A DNA stretch of 64,000 nt from positions 1 to 64,000 of the forward strand of contig JAUPTC010000113.1 in NCBI GenBank assembly GCA_030762895.1, given 5' to 3'. Positions 1 through 11,744 of the stretch are shown piece by piece (the first letter of the stretch is position 1; every line of letters starts with the position of its first letter). This stretch comes from Sophora flavescens (Eukaryota > Streptophyta > Magnoliopsida > Fabales > Fabaceae). A program made the translations under genes and the position numbers. The notes below the pieces were generated by a model. The model saw nothing but the letters and a program-made list of their open reading frames with translations, had not been told where the DNA came from and did no database searches.

Positions 1-674
1 AGAGATGGTATGGAGGCGCCACAAACAAGGTTGTTTGATAAGCCAAGGAAGTTCGCCACAAGAATCGTGGATTCTTGATAAGAACAAGATGGCTCAACCA
101 AGAACCAAGGAGAACAAAATTCTCACAAAAGGATTTCAATCCAAAATAATATCCAAATTGTATTCATGTGTTTGGGGGGGGGGGGGGGGCGTCTTACATA
201 TAGAGGAATGGCCTAAGATCAATTCTCCCATAATCAATACAATTTAATGCCAAAAGATTCCCTCCCTGATTATGTGGGATCACACTTGTTTCTCAAATTA
301 AAAGTGTCATCCTCTCATAATCAATACAATTTAATGCAAAAGATTTCCCTCCCTGATTATGTGGAATTACACTTGTTTCTCAAATTAAAAGTGTAATCCT
401 CTCATAATCAATACAATTTAATGTAAAAGATTTCCCTTCCTAATTATGTGGACTTGCACGCCCTCTTCATGCTTCTTGGGCTTGGATGAGCAAAGTTATT
501 AACTTGGGCTCATTGTCTTCATAACTCGCATGTGCACTTGGGCTTGTGTCCATTAAGAGGACCACTAATTGAGTTAGGGCTTCTTGGGCTTTATTTGCTC
601 TTGCTCTTGTCATTGGGCCACCAAGACCTTGAATGCTCTCTTGATCCAAATCAATTTCCAACGAGCTTACATCA
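1..674 (-). mobile_element. LTR of gypsy element D, left-arm copy (cut by window edge)
   Basis: Reverse complement of the D 5' LTR at 38,732-39,402. It ends at TGATGTAAGC (complement at 665-674) and is followed by GAACC, the complement of D's target duplication GGTTC. D had therefore already inserted when the arms were duplicated. The two hairpins are at 22-37 and 59-77, and a 16-base G tract at 174-189 corresponds to the C tract of the other D LTRs. Confidence 0.85.
467..661 (-). pseudogene. LTR-embedded polyprotein tail of D family
   Basis: This 64-codon open segment begins M-E-I-D-L-D and carries the motif GLGGPMTRARANKAQEAL. It is the C-terminal tail of the gypsy polyprotein, which in the full element runs from the integrase across the polypurine tract into the 3' LTR. 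In this LTR copy the tail has no upstream gene and is not expected to be translated as a protein. The same peptide lies at 38,745-38,939 and, joined to integrase, at 54,187-54,394. Confidence 0.7.
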
Positions 675-691
675 GAACCTCACTTGGCTTA
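675..691 (-). other. Stub of the older LTR into which D inserted
   Basis: These 17 bases match the complement of the LTR stub ending at 38,731 in the right arm, up to the cttggcttat hairpin-spacer motif. Element A then begins, where the right arm continues into hairpin 2. Confidence 0.6.
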
Positions 692-1509
692 TGATATGAT
701 CCTAACAAGGAACATATATATTTTCGGATCTATCCTTGAGTGACCAAACAGAATTATAGAAGATGAAATACAAAATTGGATAAGATGAGAAATGGGAGGT
801 AGGCGCCACAAATCCAAGGGGATTTGATAAGCCAATGTGAGGTTCGCCACAAGAATCTTGGATTCTTGATAAGAACAAGGGTTGGCTCAATGAAGAACCC
901 AAGAGAGAAAACACTCTCACAATTGGAATCAATCCAAAATGAACTCAAAGTTATCATTCATCATGTAATAGGTGTGTACATATAGCATAGGGAAGTAAAA
1001 ACCAAAGGTCATCATAAGATGACATAAACTCCTAATAACTAGACATAACTCTCCACTAAGTGGTTATTAAAAGAATATAACTATCCTACTTAAGAAAATA
1101 ATAAAAGTGGTTCCATAACTTCTAAAGGAGTTACCTAGGCATGCAAGCCAAAGGTTGCTCTCCTTTGTAAGTTCCAAAAACGTGCCAGCCACCATTCATA
1201 ATGGGACTTGCTCATTCATCAAGCTTAGTGTAGCCCAATTAACATATAACTTATTTAAGGTCCAAGAATTCGTATTAAACTTGCAGCCCGTTTTTCACCA
1301 TGATAGAAGCCGAATTTGGTCAAGAGGCTTGACATATGATTTGTAGATAATTCCCTAAGCTTTCCAACGCATCAAAGAATGCATCAATCGGAGATTCGTA
1401 GCTCAAGATCTGACCAAATCAAGCATACGGGTTCACCACAATGAAAATAAAATTTTCATCAAAAATATTAATTTGGCCTCAAATTGGACATCATCCTTGG
1501 TTTGCATCA
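692..1509 (-). repeat. A element 3' LTR
   Basis: 818 bp, starting after the purine tract and ending TGATATGATCC on the plus strand (element 3' end GGATCATATCA). It holds a TATA-like box and the hairpin chain. Confidence 0.88.
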
Positions 1510-1565
1510 TTCCCTCCCTCTTGAAAAGAATTCGACCTCGAATTTATTGCCTTAAGGAGTCTTCT

Positions 1566-2471
1566 TTATCCTCCGGGTTCAAACACAACTCTTTTGAATC
1601 CATGGGGCACCTCTCTTGGAATTGTTTCTTCAACTTCCTTCAAAATAGAGTCATCACCTCTAGGCAAAAAGTTTGCATTAGTAGTCAAACAAGCATCTTT
1701 ACATAGAAAGATATATGTAGGCTGCCTTGCCAACATTGCTCCCTTCACCTTATTTTCTTTTATAGGAAGACTCTCCATTCTTCTTTCAACCTTTGCCTCA
1801 ATTTTTTTCTTTTTATTTTCCCCTTCAAAAAATGCAGTCTCCACCTTTTTCTCAACATCTTTTTCATTCTGTTTGTTTTCCTCCATTCCCTTTTCTTCTA
1901 CCTTTTTCTCATGGCTTTCTTTTTTTATTACTTCTCCTTCTTTGCTTTCCTCATTCACCGAACACTCTTCTTTTATTGATTTCTCAATCATTCTTTTTTT
2001 CTCACTCTCTCCTTTCAAGTACATTTGATCTTCATACACTTGTTTTGGTGACAATGATCCAAGAGTAATTTTACGATTATTAAATACAAATGAGTACCTA
2101 TTGTTGTAGACATCATATTTCGCGTCTCGTTCAGCTCTCCAAGGACGCCCAAGTACCAAGTGCCTTGTTTCTATAGGCACCACATCACATAACACCTCAT
2201 CCTCATATCTCCCAATCCGGAATGACACTCGTACTTGTTTGTTCACCATCACGTCACCAAAATCACTAAACTCCGGGATGCTCCAAATGACATATGGCTG
2301 TGGATGCTCTAGAAGAGGAAGCCCCAACTTTTTCACCATGGTGGTACTAGCTAGGTTGATGTAACCCTTTCTATCAATGACCAAGCTACATATCTTGTCC
2401 TTCACATAGCATCTAGAATAGAAAAGATCCTCCATTTTCTTGGCATCATTTTTCTTCATTAGTGACTCCAT
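1566..2471 (-). CDS. Degenerate protease-linker polyprotein remnant of element A (301 aa)
   Basis: Residues about 1-135 align by eye with the retropepsin-like part of the gypsy polyprotein in B (45,665-47,242): FYSRCYVKDKICSLVID matches FHSRCLIQGKVCSLIID, and the LCDVVP and LLxRPW blocks follow. The catalytic D-G-G-S of B is replaced by D-R-K-G, so protease activity is unlikely. Residues about 145-245 are rich in Lys and Glu. The rest is the protease-RT linker, ending EVPHGF and then VVFEPGG. VVFEPG normally lies near the integrase C-terminus, so RT, RNase H and most of integrase have been removed by one deletion. No zinc knuckle is present. ATG at 2,471 is the first in the family and is shared with the copy at 16,890. 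Confidence 0.75.
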   Translation of the reverse strand: MESLMKKNDAKKMEDLFYSRCYVKDKICSLVIDRKGYINLASTTMVKKLGLPLLEHPQPYVIWSIPEFSDFGDVMVNKQVRVSFRIGRYEDEVLCDVVPIETRHLVLGRPWRAERDAKYDVYNNRYSFVFNNRKITLGSLSPKQVYEDQMYLKGESEKKRMIEKSIKEECSVNEESKEGEVIKKESHEKKVEEKGMEENKQNEKDVEKKVETAFFEGENKKKKIEAKVERRMESLPIKENKVKGAMLARQPTYIFLCKDACLTTNANFLPRGDDSILKEVEETIPREVPHGFKRVVFEPGG

Positions 2472-2548
2472 GAAGAACCCACTAAGAAAAATTCAAACTT
2501 CCGAAAAAAGTTGAAAAAAACAAAATCATAAGTCACTCTAGGAAGGAT

Positions 2549-2564
2549 GGCTCTAGATACCAAA
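2549..2564 (-). other. A element primer binding site
   Basis: In element sense TTTGGTATCTAGAGCC follows the 5' LTR directly. TGGTATC... resembles the plant initiator tRNA-Met primer site (canonical TGGTATCAGAGC) with substitutions. Confidence 0.7.
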
Positions 2565-3385
2565 TGATATGATCCTAGAAAGGAGCGTGTATATTTTCGG
2601 ATCTATCCTTGAGTGACCAAGCAAAATTATAGAAGTAGGTGAAATACAAAATTGGATAAGATGAGAAATGGAAGGTAGGCGCCACAAATCCAAGGGGATT
2701 TGATAAGCCAATGTGAGGTTCGCCACAAGAATCTTGGATTCTTGATAAGAACAAGGGTTGGCTCAATGAAGAACCCAAGAGAGAAAACACTCTCACAATT
2801 GGAATCAAACCAAAATGAACTCAAAGTTATCATTCCTCATGTAATAGGTGTGTACATATAGCATAGGGAAATAAAAACCAAAGGTCATCATAAGATGACA
2901 TAAACTCCTAATAACTAGACATAACTCTCCACTAAGTGGTTATTAAAAGAACATAACTATCCTACTTAAGAAAATAATAAAAGTGGTTCCATAACTTCTA
3001 AAGGAGTTACCTAGGCATGCAAGCCAAAGGTTGCTCTCCTTTGTAAGTTCCAAAAACGTGCCAGCCACCATTCATAATGGACCTTGCTCATTCATCAAGC
3101 TTAGTGTAGCCCAATTAACATATAACTCATTTAAGGTCCAAGAATTCGTATTAAACTTGCAGCCCGTTTTTCACCATGATAGAAGCCGAATTTGGTCAAG
3201 AGGCCTCAGATATGATTTGTAGATAATTCCCTAAGCTTTCCAACGCACCAAAGAATGCATCAATCGGATATTCGTAGCTCAAGATATGACCAAATCAAGC
3301 ATACGGGTTCACCACAATGAAAATAAATTTTTCATCAAAAATATTAATTTGGCCTCAAATTGGACATCATCCTTGGTTTGCATCA
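2565..3385 (-). repeat. A element 5' LTR
   Basis: 821 bp, closely similar to the 3' LTR. It is followed inward (2,549-2,564) by a primer-site complement reading TGGTATCTAGAGCC in element sense. Confidence 0.88.
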
Positions 3386-3510
3386 TGGCCCAATTGTACT
3401 TCTTTGGTCCTAATGGAGTCTAAATGGACTTGTTCACTTATTAGAGCCCAAGTGGACTAGTTAGGTCATATAGGACCTAATTGGTTCAATTTCCTCGACC
3501 GGCCTCATTG
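3386..3510 (-). repeat. Single relic unit of the 116-bp repeat
   Basis: Complement of right-arm sequence at about 37,736-37,857, the edge of the 116-bp array. It is joined directly to the A element on one side and grades into the satellite on the other, so the rest of the array was lost in the left arm. Confidence 0.75.
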
Positions 3511-6500
3511 TACCACACGAAATTGATAAATATCGAAAGCCAACATTTTTAAAAACCAACAGTATCACGAGGATCATTTCCAATGCGCCTTCAGTCGATC
3601 TGGTGTTTGCCACCGCTACCAAGGCCACTTCTGGACGATCACCGGTCTCTTGGTGCTTCGGCTCCGCCCGGAAGACATCACCTAACACCACGTCCATCCA
3701 CAGAAAAGATCGAGGGGCCGCGCACCCACAGCCTCACCACACCATCGAGTACCCCACGAAATTGATAAATATCGAAAGCCAAGATTTTTAAAATCCAACA
3801 ACATCACGAGGATCCTTTTCGATGTGCCTTCAGTCGATCTGGGGTTTGCCACCCCTTCCAAGGCCACTTCAGGACGATCACCCGTCTCTTAGTGCTTCGA
3901 CTCCGCCCCGGAAGGCGTCACCTAACACCACGTCCATCCACAACCAAGGTCGAGGAGCCGCGCACCCACAACCTCGCCACACCATCGAGTACCCCACGAA
4001 ATTGATAAATATCGAAGGCCAATATTTTTTAAAACCAACAACATCACGAGGATCCTTTCCGGTGAGCCTTCAGTCGATCTGGTGTTTGCCACACCTTCCA
4101 AGGCCACTTCAAGACGATCACCCGTCTCTAGGTGCTTTGGCTCCGCCCTGGAATACACCACCTAACACCACGTCAATCCAAAATCAAGGTCGAGGATCCG
4201 CACACCCGCATCCTCACCACACCATCGAGTACCCCACGAAATTTATAAATATCTAAAGCCTGCATTTTTAAAAACCAACCACATCACGAGGATCCTTTCC
4301 GATGCGCCATCAGTCGATCCGATGTTTGTCACCCCTCCAAGGCCACTTCAGGACGATCACCCGTCGCTTGGTGCTTCAGCTCTGCCCCGGAAGGCGTCAC
4401 CTAACACCACGTCCATCCACAACAAAGGTCGAGGAGTCGTGCACCCACAATCTCAGCACACCATCGAGTACCGCACGAAATTGATAAATATCGAAAGCGA
4501 ATATTTTTCAAAACCAATAACATCACGAGGACCCTTTCGAATGCGCCTTTAGCCGATCTGGTGTTTGCCACCCCTTCCAAGGCCACTTCAGGACGATCAC
4601 CCGTCTCTTGGTGGTTCGTCTCTGCCCCGAAAAGCTGCAACTAACACCACCTCCATCCACAACCAAGGCCGAGGAGCCGTTCACCCACAGCCTCACCACA
4701 CCATCGCGTACCCCACGAAATTGATAATTATTGAAAGCTAACATTTTTAAAAGCAAACAACATCGCATGGATCATTTCCGATTCGCCTTCGTCCGATCTA
4801 GTGTTTGCCACCCCTTCCAAGGCCACTTCAAGATGATCACCCGTCTCTTGGTGCTTTGACTCTGCCCCGGAAGGCATCACCGTACACCACGTCCATCCAC
4901 AACCAAGGTCGAGGAGCCGGGCACCCACAGCTTCGCCACACCATCGAGTAGCCCACGAAATTGATAAATATCGAAAGCCAAGATTTTTAAAATCCAACAA
5001 CATCACGAGGTCCGTTTCCGATGTGCCTTCAGTCGATCTGGTGTTTGCCACCCCTTCCAAGGCCACTTCAGGACTATCACCTGTCTCTTGGTACTTCGGC
5101 TACGTCCCGGAAGGCATCACCTAACACCACGACCATCGACAACCAAGGTCGAGGAACCTCGCACCCACAGCCTCGACACACCATCGAGTACCCCACAATA
5201 TTGATAAATATCGAAATCCAACACTTTTAAAAACCAACACGAGGATCCTTTCCGATGCGGCTTCAACAGATCTAGTGTTTGCCACCCCTTCCAAGGCCAC
5301 TTCAGGACGATCACCCATCTCTTGGTGTTTCGGCTCCGCCCCGAAAGGCGTCACCTAACACCACGTCCATCCTCCACCAAGGTCGAGGAGTCAGACACCC
5401 ACAGCCTCGCCACACCATCGAGTACCCCACAATATTGATAAATATAAAAAACCAACACTTTTAAAAACCAACAACATCACGAGGATCCTTTCTGATGCAC
5501 CTTGAGCCGATCTGGTGTTTGCCACCCCTTCCAAGGCCTCATAAGGACGATCACTCGTCTCTTGGTGATTCGTCTATTCCCCGGCAGGCATCACCTAACA
5601 CTACGTCCATCCACAACCGAGGTCGAGGAACCGCGCACCCACAACCTCGCCACACCATCGAGTACCCCATGAAATTGATAAATATCGAAAGCTAACACTT
5701 TTAAAAACCAACAACATCATGAGGATCTTTTTCGATGCGCCTTCAGCAGATCTGGTGTTTGCCACCCCTTCCAAGGCCACTTCAGGACGATCACCCGTCT
5801 CTTGGTGCTTCGAAGACATCACCTAACACCACGTCCATCCACAGAAAAGATCGAGGGGCGGCGCACCCACAACCTCACCCCAAACATTCGAGTACCCAAA
5901 GAAATTGATAAATATCGAAAGCCAAGATTTTTCAAATACAACAACATCACGAGGATCCTTTCCGATGTGCCTTCAGTCGATCTGGTATTTGCCACCCCTA
6001 CCAAGGCCACTTCAGGATCATCACCGGTCTCTTGGTGCTTCGACTCCGCCCCGGAAGGTGTCACCTAACACCACGTCCATCCACAACAAAGGTCGAGGAG
6101 CCGCGCACCCACAACCTCGCCACACCATTGAGTACCCCACGAAATTGATAAATAACGAAAGCCAATATTTTTAAAAACCAACATTAGAAGGATCCTTTTC
6201 GATGCGCCTTGGTGATCGATCCGTGTTTTGGCTCCGCCCTGGAATACACCACCTAACACCACGTCCATCCACAGCCGAGGTCGAGGAGCCGTGCACCCAC
6301 AACCTCACCACACAATCGAGTACCCCACGAAATTGATAAATATTGAAAGCCAACATTTTTCAAAATCAACAACATCGTGAGGATCCTTTCCGATGCTCCT
6401 TCCATCGATCTGGTGTTTGCCACCCCTTCCAAGGCCACATCAGGACGATCACCGGTCTCTCGGTGCTTCGGCTCGGCCTCAGAAGGCAGCAACTAACACC

Positions 6501-9500
6501 ACCTCCATCCACAACCAAGGTCGAGGAGCCGCGCACCCACAGCCTCACCACACCATCGAGTTCCCCACGGAATTGATAAATATCGAAAGCCAACATTTTT
6601 AAAAGCCAACAACATCGCATGGATCCTTTCCGATGTGCCTTTGGCCGTTCTGGTGTTTGCCACCCCTTCCAAGACCACTTCTGGACGATCACCCGTCTCT
6701 TGGTGCTTCGGCTCCGCCTCGAAGGCATCACCTAACACCACGTCCATCCACCACCAAGTTCGAGGAGCCGCGTACCCACAGCCTCGCCACACCATCGAAT
6801 ACCCCATGAAATTGATAAATATCGAATGCCAATATTTTTAAAATCCAATAACATCATGAGGATCATTTCCGATGCAACTTCAGTCGATGTGGTGTTTGCC
6901 ACCCCTTCCAAGGCCACTTCAGGACTACCACCTGTCTCTTGGTACTTCGGCTCTGCCCCGGAAGGTATCACCTAACACCACGTCCATCCACAACCAAGGT
7001 CGAGGAGCCTCGTACCCACAGCCTCACCACACCATCGAGTACCCCACAATATTAATAAATATCGAAAGCCAACATTTTTAAAAACCAACAACATCGCGAG
7101 GATCCTTTTCGTCGCGCCTTCAGTCGATTCGGTGTTTGCCACCATTTCCAAGGTCACTTCAGGACGATCACCCATCTCTTGGTGCTTCGTCTCTGCCCCG
7201 GATGGCATCACCTAACACCACGTCCATCAACAACCAAGGTCGATGAGCCGCGCACCCACAGCCTCGCCACACAATCGAGTACCCCACGAAATTGATAACT
7301 ATCGAAAGCCAACATTTTACAAACCAGCAACATCGTAAGGATCTTGTTTGATGCGCCTTTAGACGAGTCAGTATTTGCCACCACTTCCAATGCCACTTCG
7401 GACGATCACCTGTCTCTTAGTGCTTCGGCTCCGCCCCAAAAGGCGTCACCTAACACCACGTCCATCCATAGAATAGGTTGAGGAGCCGTGCACCGACAGT
7501 CTCACCACACCATCGAGTACCCCACAAAATTTATAAATATCGAAAGCCAACAATTTTAAAAACCAACAATATCATGAGGATCCTTTCCGATGCGTCTTCA
7601 GCAGATCTGGTGTTTCCCACCGCTTACAAGGCTACTTCAGGACGATCACCCATCTCTTAGTGCTTCGGCTCCACCCCGGAAGGCATCACCTAATACCACG
7701 TCCTTCCACAGCCAAGGTCGAGGAGCCGCGCACCCACAGTCTCGCCACACCATCGAGTACCCCACAATATAGATAAATATCGAAAGCCAACATTTTTAAA
7801 AACTATCAACATCGCAAGGAACCTTCCTGATGCGCCTTCAGCCGATCTGGTGTTTGCCACCCCTTCCAAGGCCACTTTAGGACAATCACCTGTCTCTTGG
7901 TGCTTCGGCTCCGCCCCGGAAGGCAACACCTAACACCATGTCCATCCACCACCAAGGTCGAGGAGCTGCACACCGGCAGCCTAGCCACACCATCGAGTAC
8001 CCCACAAAATTGATAAATAATGAAAGTCAACATTTTTAAAAACCAACAACATCACGAGGATCCTTTCCGATGCGCCTTCCGCTGATCTAATGTTTGCCAC
8101 CCCTTCCAAGTCCATTTCAGGATGATCACCCGTCTCTTGGTGCTTCTGCTCCGCCCCGGAAGGCATCACCTAATACCACACCCATCCACAGCCGAGGTCG
8201 AGGAGCCGTGCACCCACAGCCTCACCACACCATCGAGTACCCCATGAAATTGATAAATATCGAAAGCCAATATTTTTAAAAACCAACAACATCACGAGGA
8301 TCCTTTTCGATGCGCCTTCAGCAGATTTGGTGTTTGCCACCCCTTCCAAGGCCACTTCAGGACGATCACCCATCTCTTGGTACTTCGGCTCTGCCCCGGA
8401 AGGCATCACCTAACACCACGTCCATCCACAAACAAGGTCGAGGAGCCGCGCACCCACATTCTCAACACACCATCGAGTACCCCCACGAAATTGATAAATA
8501 TCGAACGCCAACATTTTTAAAAACCAACAACATCACTAGGATCCTTTCCGATGTTCCTGCAGTCGATCCGGTGTTTGCCACCACTTCCAAGGCCACTTCA
8601 GGATGATCACCTGTCTCTTGGCCCTTCGTCTCCGCCCCGGAAGGCATCACCTAACACCACGTCCATCCACAGAAAAGGTCGAGGAGCCGTGCACCCGCAG
8701 CCTCTCCACACCATCGAGTACCCCACGAAATTGATAAATATCGAAAGCCAACATTTTTTTAAACCAACAACATCACAATGATCCTTTCTGATGCGTCTGC
8801 AGTCGATCCAGTGTTTTCCACCACTTCCAAGGTCATTTCAGGATGATCACCCATCTCTTGGTGCTTCGGCTCTGCCTCGGAAGGCATCACCTAACACCAC
8901 GTCCTTCCACATAAAAGGTCGAGAAGTCGCGGAACTGCAGCCTCTCCACACCATCGAGTACCCAACGAAATTGATAAATATTGAAAGCCAACATTTTTAA
9001 AAACCATCAACATCACGAGGATCTTTTCCGATGCGCCTTCAGCAGATCTGGTGTTTGCCACCCCTTCCAAGGCCACTTCAGGACGATCACCCATCTCTTA
9101 GTGCTTCGGCTCCGCCCCGGAAGGCATCACCTAACACCACGTCCATCCATAACCAAGGTCGAGGAGCCACGCACCCACAGCCTCGCCACACCATCAAGTA
9201 CCCCAAAAAATTGATAAATATCGAAAGCCAACATTTTTAAAAGCCAACAACATCGCGAGGATCCTTTCCGATGGGCCTTGAACAGATTTTGTGTTTCCCA
9301 CCCCTTACAAGGTCACTTTAGGATGATCACCCGTCTCTTAGTGCTTCGGCTCCGCCCCGGAAGGCATCACCTGACACTACGTCCTTCCAAAACCAAGGTC
9401 GAGGAGGCGCACACCGCAACCTCGCCACACCATCGGGTACCCCACGAAATTGATAAATATTGAAAGCCAACATTTTTAAAAACCATCAACATCGCAAGGA

Positions 9501-10340
9501 ACCTTTCTGATGCGCCTTCGGCCGATCTGGTGTTTGCCACCCCTTCCAAGGCCACTTCAGGACGATCACCTGTGTCTTGGTTCTTCGGCTCCGCACCGGA
9601 AGGCATCACTTATCACCACATCCATCCACCACCAAGGTCGAGGAGCCGCTCACCCACAGCCTAGCCACGGCATCCCCACGAAATTGATAAATATTGAAAG
9701 CCAACATTTTTAAAAACAAACAAGATCGCAAGGATCCTTTCCGATGCGCCTTCTGCCGATCTGGTGTTTGCCACCCCTTCCAAGGCCACTTCAGTATTTT
9801 CTCCTGTCTCTTGGTGCTTCGGCTACGCCCCGGATGACATCACCTAACACCACGTCCATCCACAGCCAAGGTCGAGGAGCCGTGCACCCACAGCCTCACC
9901 ACACCATCGAGTACCCCACGAAATTGATAAATATCAAAAACCAACATTTTTAAAAACCAACAACATCATGAGGATCCTTTCCGATGCGCCTTCAGCATAT
10001 CTGGTGTTTGCCACCCCTTCCAAGGCCACTTCAGGACGATTGTCTCTTGGTGCTTCGACTCCGCCCCGGAAGGCATCACCTAACACCACGTCCATCCACA
10101 ACCAAGGTCGAGGAGCCACGTACCCTCAGCCTCGCCACACCATCGAGTACCCCCAAAAATTGAGAAATATCGAAAGCCAACATTTTTAAAAACCAACAAC
10201 ATGGCGATGATCCTTTCCGATGCACCTTCCACCGATCTTGTGTTTGCCACCCCTTCCAAGGTCACTTCAGGATGATCACCCGTCTCTTGGTGCTTCGGAT
10301 CCGCCCCGGAAGGCATCACCTAATACCACGTCCATCCACT
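3511..10340 (+). repeat. 240-bp satellite array, left arm, about 28 units
   Basis: Head-to-tail units of 239-240 bp. Landmarks recurring in nearly every unit are aaattgataaatatcgaaa, acatttttaaaaacc, gaggatcctttccgatg, ggtgtttgccacccc and taacaccacgtccatcc. Most units carry a BamHI site (GGATCC). Units differ by many substitutions and a few deletions (for example a short unit near 6,180-6,240). 240 is a multiple of 3 and each unit has few stops, which gives many 60-80 codon open frames on both strands. I treat these as non-coding. Confidence 0.95.
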
Positions 10341-10341
10341 A

Positions 10342-11687
10342 TGAATGAACGTATTCCCCAAGCATGACTTGGATATTTAAAGTACAAAATTTTGAAGATG
10401 ACAAAGGACAACATGTCAACTATATCCAGTTTTGAAGACTTAGATCTACAAAGGGTAGTTCTTAAAGGTTTATGTTTTTATTAGTACCTTTGTAAGATGA
10501 TATAAGATGTTTGAATGAGACGCAAATAAAATGAAATTAAAATCAACATAGGTTAACATAATCAAGTTGAATTCATGCATCCATCATTTTGAAATGTTTT
10601 AAATCTTTACTTAATGCATGAATATATAATACTTGATCATTAGATGAGTTTCATGTTGAAAATCTAAGTTTAAATTAATAGATTTACAAATAAGATGATT
10701 GAAAACTTAGTGTAAATCTGTTGTGAATAGATTCACTGATTAGTATGAATAGATTCAAAGCATTTTACTCTCTGTGAATAGATTCATGAATGGATTCAAG
10801 ATGTTTCAGTCTCTGAATAGATTCATGAATGGATTCCAGATGTTTTAGTCTCTGTGAATAGATTCATGAATAGATTCACAATTTATCGGTCTCTATGAAT
10901 AGATTCATGATTCATGGTGTTTCAGCTTTCTGTGAATCGATTCAAGGGGTCTGTGAATCGATTCACAGCCGTCAGATCTGTTTTTTTAACATAACAAACT
11001 CCCCTAATAAATAGATCTATTCATCTCTTTCGTTCATAATCGTTAGCTATCATTTCACAAACTCAAAATAACACGAAATCTCACAAGATCCTTGCGTCTC
11101 ATTCTCTCAATCTTTCATTGTGATCATTAGAGCTTCAAGTTGTAATTTCTCACTTTCAAGAGTGATTCAAACCTCTTCTACTCTCTTGTTTTTGACATTC
11201 TTGGTTTGGAAGAAGTGAGGGATCTTCTTCTGGGTTGGATTCAGGGTGTGGAATCCCTGGTTGTGTGTAGGTTGCAGAGTGGGGTATCTCTGTTGTAAAA
11301 TTTCTTGAACGTTGTACTCAAGATCCTGATTAGTGAAGGAACACTCATACCGGTGGGTGTGAGACTGGATGTAGATCACAAGAAATTGTGATTAAACTAG
11401 TAAAAATATCGGTTTGCAATTCTCCTTAACCCTTCTCTCTTTAATTTCATTTGCATTACATATTAGGGTTTAATTGATAAAGAATTGAATTGCATTTGAA
11501 ACAATCTTGTTGAATCATCATTTCAATTACGTTCACGTCATCTAAAGATTCATTACGCACTCTTGTTAAATACGTTATACCTTCATACAACAAAAGTTTT
11601 TGAAAATTTTGCGAAAATCTTTTGAATCCTATTCAACCCCCCTCCCTCTAGGATTCCAACGCTTGTTAGATGCCACTTGGGCCAACA
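10342..11687 (+). repeat. Copia LTR (putative)
   Basis: Bounded by TGAATGAAC and CCAACA. The 3' end is firm because the primer site follows. The 5' end is less sure, since it does not mirror the 3' TGTTGG complement. Confidence 0.65.
10738..10968 (+). repeat. Subrepeats GAATAGATTCATGAATGGATTC within the copia LTR
   Basis: Five or six imperfect copies of (t)gtgaatagattcatgaa-type motifs, many self-complementary (GAATC/GATTC), followed by tgaatcgattcacag. The mirror copy is at about 29,560-29,810. Confidence 0.75.
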
Positions 11688-11701
11688 AGTGGTACCAGAG
11701 C
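11688..11701 (+). other. Copia primer binding site
   Basis: AGTGGTACCAGAGC lies directly after the LTR end CCAACA. It fits an initiator tRNA-Met primer. Confidence 0.7.
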
Positions 11702-11744
11702 TTGAACTATTTAGGACAAGCTTAATTGACTTTAAAGAGGATCC

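Larger units (their letters stand above)
692..3385 (-). mobile_element. Non-autonomous gypsy-derived element A, left-arm copy
   Basis: Complete LTR-internal-LTR structure read on the minus strand: 5' LTR 2,565-3,385, internal 1,510-2,564, 3' LTR 692-1,509. LTR ends are TGATGCAAACC and GGATCATATCA. The primer site lies next to the 5' LTR and a purine tract (AAGAGGGAGGGAA) next to the 3' LTR. The internal region is only about 1.05 kb and encodes one broken gag-pol remnant, so the element needs proteins in trans. The flanks (GCTTA and TGGCC) do not match, and about 860 bp present in the right arm is missing. This suggests recombination between two A insertions rather than simple integration. Confidence 0.88.

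Noticed and set aside
1155..1346. Repeated 63-codon frame MLSFVSSKNVPATIHNG (also at 3,031, 23,652, 25,529 and 57,423)
   Set aside because: It lies in the U3 part of A LTRs, on the strand opposite to the element, and recurs only because the LTR is repeated. There is no sign of a conserved product beyond LTR identity.
1594..2068. Phe/Ser/Leu-rich frames resembling membrane proteins (also at 24,093, 17,310 and 60,437 in the same setting)
   Set aside because: They are antisense shadows of the Lys/Glu-rich segments of A, E and F. The opposite strand of AAG/GAA codons reads as CTT/TTC.
3583..10319. Dozens of 60-140 codon open frames on both strands, with recurring SPNTTSIHNQGRG-like and GTRWCGEAVGARLLDL-like peptides
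   Set aside because: They are by-products of the 240-bp satellite, whose unit is a multiple of 3 and has few stops. They recur every 240 bp on both strands, show no start context or codon pattern, and shift with each indel.
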